64,000 bases of DNA. Origin: Saprospiraceae bacterium (lineage in GTDB: Bacteria; Bacteroidota; Bacteroidia; Chitinophagales; Saprospiraceae). Both the position numbers and the translations under genes were made by a program. The notes below the pieces were generated by a model. That model was given only the letters and a program-made list of their open reading frames with translations. It ran no database searches and was not told where the DNA came from. This document shows, one piece after another, positions 23,266 to 32,400 of this stretch. Where the stretch lies: contig JADKGL010000026.1 in assembly GCA_016722295.1 (NCBI GenBank), forward strand, positions 1 through 64,000. The letters are read 5' to 3'. Each line of letters begins with the position of its first letter. The stretch's first letter is position 1.

Positions 23266-26200
23266 CTACTTAATCAAAGTCAAATCACCAGTATAGGATC
23301 TAATACGACCATCAGAAAATTCAACAACAATATGGTAAACATATACGCCTGGATTCAATGGTCTGTTTTTAAATACACCATCCCAAGGTCTATATGTCGA
23401 TAGGTTCTGTTCTTTTTGTGAATAAATGAGTTCACCCCATCTATCAAAGATTTGATAAGTCTTCAATTTTAAATTTTTGTCTGTACTAAATAGCTCAAAC
23501 AGATCATTTAATTGGTCGCCGTTAGGTGAAAAAACATTTGGAATATAGAGGTCTGTCTCCTCTTTGACAAATATGTTTATGATTGCATTGACTTTGCAGC
23601 CATTTTCATCTGTAAGCGTAAGATACAATGTGCTAGAATCTTTTACAGTAAAATCAGGCTCAAGACAATCTGTACAACTAAGATTTGGATTCGCTGACCA
23701 TGCGATTTCTTTTGCCGTAAAATTTGCAAGTATTCTTATTTGAATTTTTGTTCCTGTAGATACAATATAGTTTTGCTGGTAAGTAATCTGAGGATCTGAA
23801 AAATTCAAATTAATCCGGAGGATGGAATCACAGCCATTTTGAGAAGCGCCATTCAATATTTCAATTCCCGATGGGCGCTGTTCGCTATATTCTATACCAT
23901 TTATGACCAATTTTTCAGACTTACATAAAGTATTCGTAATATTTCCATAGCTTTTGGATAATGTATCAATGTTGACTTGAAACAAACTATCACAACCATT
24001 TCCATTTGATTTTGAAAATGAAAATTTTCCAGCCTGTGCAAACCATCGACCAAATACGAATACAGAATCTCCTTGACAAATGCGATTTGAAGATAGACTG
24101 TTTATTGTATTTTGAATTCGAATTGATGTCGTCACGACACTATCGCATCCTTGCACAGTAGTAAGAGTTTTTCTTATCGTTGTCGTATCTTTTATCCATC
24201 GATTGTCAATAAAAACTGAGTCACCTGAACACAGCGCAATAGTATCTGAATAAAAATATTTTCTAAATACCTTTATGTGGATACTATCTTCTTGATCACA
24301 TTGAAACTGATTTTTTGCTATGACATTAATTTTATGATCGACATCAGCAAGAATAGTTATCGAATCACAAGTATTGCAAATCAGCTTTCCGTCTCTGGAC
24401 CAAATCGCATTATTGAATCCATTAATCTTTAAATTCAGATTCTCCCCTTGACATAAACTGTATAAACTGTCTTTAAAAATAACTGTCTCTGGATAATGAT
24501 AGAACAACACCGAGTCTTTATAAATTCTCCCACAACTATCTCTTGTCTCAAGCCTCCATATTCCAGTTTTATTACTTTCCAATTTTTGACTTTGTGATCC
24601 ATCACTCCATAAGTATGTAGCAAATCCAGATGGGGCAATAATTGACGCCATTGAAAATTTGCAAAATCCAACAGAGTCGGGTAGGTTTAATATTTTACTC
24701 GGAATAAATTGTACACTAAAAGTATCACATAAAGTCTTATCACAAAAATCAATCACACAGACACGATACGCTCCTGAATTTTGAATCGTTTTATTTGCTG
24801 TAGTGGTTCCATCTTCCCAAAGTATAGATTTCCAATTTCCATTTACAACATAGTTTAAATTAACATCACAAACCAGCGTATCATTTAATTTAAATATTGA
24901 ACTTGACATCACTTCTGCACTGTCGATATTATTATAGAGATCGCACTCCGCAAAACCGACTGCAAACTTCGGATCTGTTCTATTAAATGGCAATGGAAAA
25001 CTCCCTTTATCATTGATTACAAGATAAAGTTTTCCATTTATATTGCTTGCTTTTATTTTTAAAATAAATGACCTACATTCTCCAATGGCTAAAGATTGAA
25101 GATTAATTGTTCTACTTTGTATCAGTGATGAGCCTGGATCAAATACTGATCCATTGTACAGACTTATATCTATATCTCCAGTAAATAAAAGTCCTTTGTT
25201 ACAAATAGTAAAATTTAGCTCAATACTATCATTTACACAGGTACTTGAATTGAATTGCAAAGCCAAGGCATTTGTTTCCAATTTATTCCACAATGAAATA
25301 CTTTGATTAAAGGAGTTTAAATTTTTTGGATAATTGAGTTTGGATATATCTTGTCGCTTTTTAGGAATGCTAAGATCATCATTATAGGCATTGTTCACAA
25401 TCGTTTTTTGAGAGACAGATTTTCTAGAATTTGCCCAACTAGCATTACTACTTTCTATCACAGTAAATTTACCTACTGATGATAAATTTACAAGACAGTC
25501 ACAAGCTATTTCTGCAGACCCATCTCCATCGATATCTAAGACTAAAGGTCTATCATAAAGAGTAAATGAACCACACTTTATACTTGCCGCTACTGACTTT
25601 TTACCAACATCGAATATATATAATGAATCAATCGTGCTTAATATAATTTCATCAATGTCATCTTTGCAAAAATCAAAGGCGACAGGAACGGATTGACTGA
25701 CTTCATCAAGATTTACTTTCCATAGCAAAGTAAAATCATGATCGAGTATTAGCAATTCACATTCACCTCTAAAACTTCTTGTCACCGTAACAGCAAACTC
25801 TGGAAATCGATCCGAATCAAAATTTGCAACAGTAACAACTCCAGATCCATAAAATTGTGTTCCAGATTGTTGGTTCACCACCATATCATGGAGTATTGTC
25901 GTATTCTCCCCTTCCCATGCGTAGATATGTCTTGTACCATCAGCATTTACCACTGATGAAATGATATCTAGATCGCCATCCATATCTATATCAGCAATGG
26001 AAGAGGTCCCTTCATTATACATTGAAGCGACACTTACTTGACTCAGCAAAGATGAAGTCATCGGATCATAGCTATACACTGTATTGCCACAAATGATCTC
26101 TAATCCATCACAAGAAGGGCAAAAACTTGAAGGTAAAATATCTGCAATGGCAGTTTGAACAATTTGATGTTCTGCCTTGTGTTGGCCTTTTGGTAAATTT

Positions 26201-26877
26201 GATGGAATGGAGGAAATATAAACGCCATCTTTTGCTCTAAACAAGTGTGGAGAAATAAATATCTCTGGATCGCCATCTTCTTCCAAATCTATGATTTGAA
26301 TCTCTTGTTCGCCAATAAAATCCCAAATAAAATTACTTTGAAAAAGTAAATTTGCTTGGTGATCCAAACAGACTAAGCCTAACTTAGTATTGCTAATTCT
26401 TATTATAGTATAAATTTCTCCAAAATCATTGCGATCAATATCTGCAATTGCCGAATGTATGAATACAAAACTAGAATTGTTGAATTTTTCATTGGCTTGA
26501 GCATCAAATATTGAAAGTGATCCATCATTCATCGGACTTACCAATTCTATTTTACCATCATGATTCAGATCTCCTGCCACCAATGCAGAATAATTTCTCA
26601 ATCGAAGATTGGAATAAAATACAGATATAGAATCTGGAAAAGTACAAGAACAGGACTTGTTATCGTAACAAGTTTGATAATAAAAATCTGAACAAAAATC
26701 ACAACAATCAGGATCAAAACAATCCAATAATCCATCACCGTCATCATCTATCTCATTGTCACAAATTTCCACTGCATGAATATTGGAAATCGTTTGGGCT
26801 CTGAATTCAAAATTAAATAATTGAAATAAAACCAATAGAATAAGACTGGCTTTGTGTTTTTTGGGAAGTATAAACAT
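23266..26877 (-). CDS. Giant secreted FG-GAP/repeat protein, T9SS type B
   Basis: About 1203 residues from ATG at 26877. A longer frame from a TTG at 26910 is rejected because that TTG is inside the -7 box. The signal peptide ends FEFRAQ. A Cys/Asp-rich segment (ICDNEIDDDGDGLLDCFDPDC) follows, then FG-GAP-like repeats with calcium-type Asp loops (DLNHDGKIEL, DIDRNDFGEI, DIDMDGDLDI, DIDGDGSAEI). Next come SprB-like modules of the form C-x-GDSVF...GCDSV. The gliding-motility-associated type B sorting domain closes it (LYIPNVFSPNGDQLNDLFEL...DRWGELIY). Probable beta-propeller adhesin at the cell surface. Confidence 0.85.
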   Translation of the reverse strand: MFILPKKHKASLILLVLFQLFNFEFRAQTISNIHAVEICDNEIDDDGDGLLDCFDPDCCDFCSDFYYQTCYDNKSCSCTFPDSISVFYSNLRLRNYSALVAGDLNHDGKIELVSPMNDGSLSIFDAQANEKFNNSSFVFIHSAIADIDRNDFGEIYTIIRISNTKLGLVCLDHQANLLFQSNFIWDFIGEQEIQIIDLEEDGDPEIFISPHLFRAKDGVYISSIPSNLPKGQHKAEHQIVQTAIADILPSSFCPSCDGLEIICGNTVYSYDPMTSSLLSQVSVASMYNEGTSSIADIDMDGDLDIISSVVNADGTRHIYAWEGENTTILHDMVVNQQSGTQFYGSGVVTVANFDSDRFPEFAVTVTRSFRGECELLILDHDFTLLWKVNLDEVSQSVPVAFDFCKDDIDEIILSTIDSLYIFDVGKKSVAASIKCGSFTLYDRPLVLDIDGDGSAEIACDCLVNLSSVGKFTVIESSNASWANSRKSVSQKTIVNNAYNDDLSIPKKRQDISKLNYPKNLNSFNQSISLWNKLETNALALQFNSSTCVNDSIELNFTICNKGLLFTGDIDISLYNGSVFDPGSSLIQSRTINLQSLAIGECRSFILKIKASNINGKLYLVINDKGSFPLPFNRTDPKFAVGFAECDLYNNIDSAEVMSSSIFKLNDTLVCDVNLNYVVNGNWKSILWEDGTTTANKTIQNSGAYRVCVIDFCDKTLCDTFSVQFIPSKILNLPDSVGFCKFSMASIIAPSGFATYLWSDGSQSQKLESNKTGIWRLETRDSCGRIYKDSVLFYHYPETVIFKDSLYSLCQGENLNLKINGFNNAIWSRDGKLICNTCDSITILADVDHKINVIAKNQFQCDQEDSIHIKVFRKYFYSDTIALCSGDSVFIDNRWIKDTTTIRKTLTTVQGCDSVVTTSIRIQNTINSLSSNRICQGDSVFVFGRWFAQAGKFSFSKSNGNGCDSLFQVNIDTLSKSYGNITNTLCKSEKLVINGIEYSEQRPSGIEILNGASQNGCDSILRINLNFSDPQITYQQNYIVSTGTKIQIRILANFTAKEIAWSANPNLSCTDCLEPDFTVKDSSTLYLTLTDENGCKVNAIINIFVKEETDLYIPNVFSPNGDQLNDLFELFSTDKNLKLKTYQIFDRWGELIYSQKEQNLSTYRPWDGVFKNRPLNPGVYVYHIVVEFSDGRIRSYTGDLTLIK

Positions 26878-26907
26878 GACTCGAATTGCTTGAAAAAAAT
26901 TTGAGCG

Positions 26908-26915
26908 CAAATGTA
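26908..26915 (-). promoter_or_regulatory. -7 box (TACATTTG) of the type B T9SS cargo gene
   Basis: On the minus strand this reads TACATTTG, matching the Bacteroidota TAnnTTTG -7 consensus, about 30 bases upstream of the ATG at 26877. The overlapping TTG cannot be a translation start if this box is used. Confidence 0.55.
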
Positions 26916-27017
26916 ATCGTTATTGTGATTTTTATTGCTTATTTTGTGATAATTTGGCAAGTGAAAAAGATACTTCATCAATAGAGAAAAAAATTGTTAT
27001 ATCCTAAAGTAATATAA

Positions 27018-28183
27018 ATGAATGTAGACAAGAATATTCTAAACCAAATCCAAAGTATAATAGCGAATGCTCAAGCAAGGGCTATTCGCAGTGTAGATAC
27101 CGAAAGGGTATTGATGTATTGGCAAATAGGCAAAGTTATATTTGAGGAAGAACAGCAAGGCAAAGAACGGGCTGAATATGGAGAGTTTCTTATAAAATCT
27201 TTAGCTAATGCCCTTGAACCTCAATATGGCACAGGGTTTTCGTACCGTCAGCTAAATTTATTTAGGCAGTTTTATAGGACGTTTCCAATTGTGAACGCAC
27301 TGCGTTCACAATTCAGTTGGACACATTACCGGACTTTAATTCGCATTGATAATCAAGACAAAAGAGATTTTTATATAGCAGAAACCGAAAAGAACAATTG
27401 GACTGCAAGGCAGCTAGAACGCCAAGTAAATAGCCAATTATTTGAACGTCTTTTATTGAGCAACGATCTACAATCTGTACTGGCAGTAGCCAAAGAAGAA
27501 AAAATGCCTACTGATGCAAAAGAAATCATAAAAGATCCAATGGTATTAGAGTTTTTAGGATTGCGTAGAGAAACAGCCTATTACGAAAAAGATTTTGAAA
27601 CAGCCATCATCACACATCTGCAAGATTTTATCTTATACCGAAGTGAATTATAAAGTAGGCCGAAATATTTTGATGAGAAATTTGTCCAGACAAGGCGCAA
27701 ACCGGAGATGTAGTGGGTCACTACATCGAGGATTTATTACGAAGTATGGGCGAATTTATCGCATAATATTGGACTATATTGTATTTCACTTTGGTATTAT
27801 AGCTTGGAAATGGATTTAGTTTTGTTGCAAGGCAAAAAAGAATACATCTTGATGGTGATGAGTTTTTTATAGATTTAGTATTTTATAATAGACTGCTACA
27901 ATGCTTTGTAATCATAGAAATAAAAACCACCAAACTCACCCACGAAAATATAGGGCAAATGCAAATGTATGTAAACTACTATGATAGATTTGAAAAGCAA
28001 GAACATGAAAACCCAAGCATTGGTATCTTATTGTGTACCGACAAAAACGATGCCGTTGTGAAAATTACACTTCCTGAAAATAGCAACAATATTATAGCCA
28101 GCAAATACCAACTTTACTTACCTACAGAGCAACAATTAATAGAAGAAGTTCAAAAAGAAATTGATAAAATGATGAAGGAATAA
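27018..28183 (+). pseudogene. DUF1016/YhcG-type PDDEXK nuclease, split by a MITE
   Basis: The N-terminal DUF1016 helical domain (27018-27635) is intact, with RAIRSVDTERVLMYWQIGK, YGTGFSYRQLNLFRQFY, LRSQFSWTHYRTL and NNWTARQLERQVNSQL. The nuclease half resumes at about 27803 in another frame, with GNGFSFVARQKRIHLDGDEFFIDLVFYN, then EIKTTKLTHENIGQMQMY (PD-(D/E)xK core: Asp...ExK), ending at 28183. Between the halves is a 161-bp element with inverted ends. Removing it together with one TTA repeat restores the frame, except that one codon reads TAG where the family has Glu. YhcG-type proteins are nucleases linked to mobile DNA and restriction loci. Here the nuclease domain is disconnected, so the gene is dead unless translated in two parts. 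Confidence 0.85.
27636..27796. mobile_element. MITE-like element, 161 bp, TTA target duplication
   Basis: The ends are imperfect inverted repeats. The left end begins ATACCGAAGTGAA at 27635 and the right end, read on the minus strand, begins ATACCAAAGTGAA; 19 of 24 terminal positions match by hand. TTA occurs directly on both sides (27633-27635 and 27797-27799), as a target-site duplication would. An internal perfect hairpin (GATGTAGTG, loop GGT, CACTACATC) lies at 27707-27727. The element has no coding capacity and interrupts the DUF1016 gene. Confidence 0.75.
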
Positions 28184-28394
28184 AATATATTTAATGACAA
28201 AAGTTATTTTTTCACAATCAAAATTGTTAAACTTCCACAATGGATAGTTGCAGATAAAAAGAATATGATTTATCAAAAGAACTTATTGCTTGAATTAATA
28301 ATAGAAGACTTTTAAGGCAAACTAAATTTTTATTTAGAAGCATTGGATTGAGATGTAAAACCATCAAACGAATACCCTAACGTTGTTATTTTCC

Positions 28395-29165
28395 TCACAC
28401 TAAAATCATCAACCGATCATAAAGCTCCAAATATTTTTCTGGAGCAACATCTTCTGGACGAATAGTAAAATATGGATCTTCTAATGCGGTGACATTGCGT
28501 ACAAATCCTTTTAAATTATTGCGCAGTGTTTTTCTTCTGAATTGAAAAGATGCGCGAATGAAAGGTTGAATTTTGTAATATTTTTCAGTGGTCATTGGGT
28601 TCTCTTTTCGTTTTAATTCGATGAATGAAGACATTACTTTTGGTGGTGGTAAGAAGCAAAGTGGATCAATGTCAAATAATATTTTTCGCTCATACATATA
28701 TGAACTAAGTATGCTCAATGGGCCATAATCTTTTGAGCCAAATCCTGATACGATTCGTAATGCCATTTCTTTTTGAAACATCCCAAGCATGAGTGGAATT
28801 CGTGGGCTATTTTCTAATGTTCGAATTACAATTTGAGAGGAAATATTATACGGAAAATTTCCAAAAAGTAAATAATCTTCATTTGGAAAAACGAGATTCA
28901 TGTCTAATTTTAAAAAATCTTTTTGAATGACATGTGGTTGGAGTATTGCATAATTTTTCTCTAAATAGGCAACCATATCATGATCGGCTTCGACTAGAGT
29001 ATAGCGAGGAATGCGATGAAGGAGATGCTTGCTCAACGCTGCTCTACCGGGACCAATCTCACAAATATTTTGAAGCGCTTGTTGATCTACAAGTTTTATA
29101 ATACGCTGTATTATGTTCTGGTCTGTGAGGAAATGTTGACCAAATGATTTTTTCGCAATTTTCAA
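28395..29165 (-). CDS. rsmA: 16S rRNA (adenine1518/1519-N6)-dimethyltransferase
   Basis: The 256-residue RsmA/KsgA dimethylates two adjacent adenines in the 3' hairpin of 16S rRNA using S-adenosylmethionine, late in small-subunit assembly. Visible motifs are the N-terminal KKSFGQHFLTDQNI, the SAM-binding CEIGPGRAALSKHLL (motif I), the acidic LVEADHDMV, and the catalytic NFPYNISSQI (motif IV, NxPY). The C-terminal helical domain contains PPPKVMSSFIEL and FRRKTLRNNLKG. Length is normal for the family. It is a single gene. Confidence 0.95.
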   Translation of the reverse strand: MKIAKKSFGQHFLTDQNIIQRIIKLVDQQALQNICEIGPGRAALSKHLLHRIPRYTLVEADHDMVAYLEKNYAILQPHVIQKDFLKLDMNLVFPNEDYLLFGNFPYNISSQIVIRTLENSPRIPLMLGMFQKEMALRIVSGFGSKDYGPLSILSSYMYERKILFDIDPLCFLPPPKVMSSFIELKRKENPMTTEKYYKIQPFIRASFQFRRKTLRNNLKGFVRNVTALEDPYFTIRPEDVAPEKYLELYDRLMILV

Positions 29166-29441
29166 ATGATTAGATTTAGTTTAAAACCCATGATTTAGAC
29201 CTAAAAGTAAGCATTAAATTTTTTCTATGTGTATTCAGCGCTAAAATCAATAAAAACATATTACGTTTTATTTTAAATTATTTAATATTTAAATATAATA
29301 TTTCTATAATGTATTGAAAAACAAAATTTTAGTAAGAATTTTTTTAATAATCAGAATAATCTATTTAGTTTTACGCCTCAATAACGAACTCAAAAGTCCT
29401 TAAGAATTTTATATTTATCGACTTAAATTACGCTTCATAAT

Positions 29442-32400
29442 ATGAAAGTTAAAATTACCTCCCACTGTAGTAAATTTAGTTTACTATTGAATTGTCTTTT
29501 GTTTTCTGTACAATTCTCCTTCGCTCAAACACCTGCAAGCTCAAATCTGAGTAAATCAGTTTTAGCATGCAATCTTCCACCTATCATTACTTGTCCTTCA
29601 AACATTACAGTTTCTCCGGGTGCTTCCAGTGATCCTGCAGCTTTTGGATGTGCAAAAGCGTTACCTGGTGCTGTTGGTTGCAATCAACCTATTGTTAGCC
29701 ATATCGATCGAGTGACATCAACAGGACCTTGTATTGGTGAAGAAACTATCCAACGTATTTGGACTGCTGCTGATCCCGAAGACCCTACTGTAAGATCTTT
29801 TTGTATTCAATATATCTCAAAAGCGGATAAAACAGCTCCTGTCTTTCAAAATTGCCCTAAGGACACTTCTATTTTGAGCAATGAAAAATGTGCGGCTAGA
29901 TTCGCTTGGATTGCCCCTTGGGTGACCGATGAAAGTGGAAATTTTACCGTAACAGCGTCACATATCAATGGCGATCAATATCCTTTAGGAGAGACGATTA
30001 TTCAGTTTACAGCTACAGATGACTGTGGCAATAGCTCTATTTGTAGTTTTAAACTAACGGTTATAAACAATTGTTGCTCGGCACCACCTGTACTCCATTG
30101 TCCAGCTGACTTCTCATCTTGTTTAGATTCAGGTGTAGATCCTTTGACTACTGGTAGAGCCTCAGCTTCATCTACAAGTCCAGTATGTGCAAATCCTATC
30201 ATTTCTTATGTCGATAGAACTGTGATTAGCCAAAATTGCATTACTAGAATAGAAAGAACATGGACTGCTACAGATCCAAATATTAATACACTTACTACAA
30301 GTTGTATTCAGCTTATTCAATTGAAAGATGATACAGGACCAGTATTTTCTGGATGCCCTTCAGATCAAAATCTAATCGGGAGAATGCCTGATTGTACCAT
30401 TGCAGCGAATTGGACAGCTCCAACTGCATCAGATCTTTGTCCTGGAGCTGTTCGTATCCAATCCACACATGCTTCTGGTTCGATCTTTGGAAAGGGAACT
30501 ACCACTGTTGTTTATACAGCGACAGATGCTTGTGGAAATACTACAACTTGCTCATTCAATATTAATGTTACAGGCAATTGTCTGATTCTTCCTCCAGTGA
30601 TTCAATGTCCTTCTGAATATACGGCTTGTCCAAATGGCAGCCGCAATCCTTTAGTTACAGGCACAGCTACCGTGACAGGGACTACAAATCCAACAATTTC
30701 TTATGTCGATCGGGATGTATATATTGATTTATGTTCTAGTAGAATAGAAAGAAAATGGATTGCTATAGATCCAGTGAATTCATTGCGCGATTCTTGTTAT
30801 CAGATTCTCACCTACAAAGATAAAAAAGGTCCAACATTCACATTTTGTCCTTCTGACTTTAGCATCGATCCATCAGGAGATTGTATCGGAATGCCAATGT
30901 GGAGTGAACCAATAGCTACAGATGATTGCAGCTCAGTTTTTTTAAGTTCAAATTATAGATCAGGCTCAAAATTTGGTTTAGGTAATACTCTGGTCATTTA
31001 TACAGCTACTGATGATTGTGGGAATACTACTTCTTGTTGGTTTACAGTAACTGTCAATGATAATTGTTGTAATAAGCCACCACAAATTACCTGTCCTACA
31101 GAATACAGAGCTTGTCCTAATACTTCGATTTTACCAGATGTAACTGGAAGGCCTACTGTAGTCCTTGGAAATCCTCGTTGCAATACTGCAGATCTGAGTT
31201 ATTCGGATGAAACGATATTTACTTCAAACTGCAGTCTAAGAGTGATGAGAACTTGGTTGGCCGTAGATCCAAACAATAATACCTTAAGGGCTTCATGTAC
31301 TCAACTGATTGATTTGTCAGATCATGTTGTTCCTGTATTCGCCAATTGTCCAGTTGATTTTACTATTAATCCTGGACCAAATTGTATTGCAACACCGACT
31401 TGGACAGAGCCCCAAGTTTCTGATAACTGTCCGGGAACAATTGATCTTAGTTCAAATTATAGATCTGGTTCTAGTTTCGGCATAGGAAATACACTGGTCG
31501 TTTATACAGCATCAGATGCTTGTGGAAATACTTCTACTTGTTGGTTTACAATCACAGTCAATGATAATTGCTGCAATCTACCACCACGAATCACTTGTCC
31601 TACTGAATATAGAGGCTGTCCAAATACTTCTATTTTACCAGAAGTTACTGGCAGACCGACTACAACTAACGGTCATGTGACTTGCCGCAATCCAAATATT
31701 AGCTATGTTGATCAAACGATCTTCACTTCAAATTGCAGTTTAAGAATCTTGAGAAAATGGTTGGCAGTTGATCCTGACAATGCAGCTTTGCGAGATTCTT
31801 GCACACAAGTGATTGATTTATCAGATCGCGTTTCTCCTGTATTTGCAAATTGTCCAATAGATGTTACTGTAGACCCTGGACCAAATTGTATTGCTACTCC
31901 AACTTGGGTAGAGCCTACAGCTTCTGACAATTGTCTTGGTACTGTAAATATTAGTTCAAATTTTAGACCTGGTGCAAATTTTGGTTTAGGAAATACATTG
32001 GTCGTTTATACAGCATCAGATGCTTGTGGAAATACTTCCTCTTGTTGGTTTACAATCACAGTCAATGATAATTGCTGCAATCTACCACCAAGAATCACTT
32101 GTCCTACTGAATATAGAGGCTGTCCTAATACTTCTGTTTTACCAGAAGTTACTGGCAGACCGACTACTACTAATGGTCATGTGACTTGCCGCAATCCAAA
32201 TATTAGCTATGTTGACCAAACGATCTTTACTTCAAATTGTAGTTTGAGAATCTTGAGAAAATGGTTGGCAGTTGATCCTGACAATGCAGCTTTGCGAGAT
32301 TCTTGTACACAAGTGATTGATTTATCAGATCGCGTTTCTCCTGTATTTGCGAATTGTCCTGTGGATTTTACAATAAATCCTGCATATGACTGTATTGCCT

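Noticed and set aside
28196..28312. Short protein-like text (KLPQWIVADKK...) after the DUF1016 pseudogene
   Set aside because: Needs a frameshift, has no ribosome-binding context and is too short to assign; at most a remnant.
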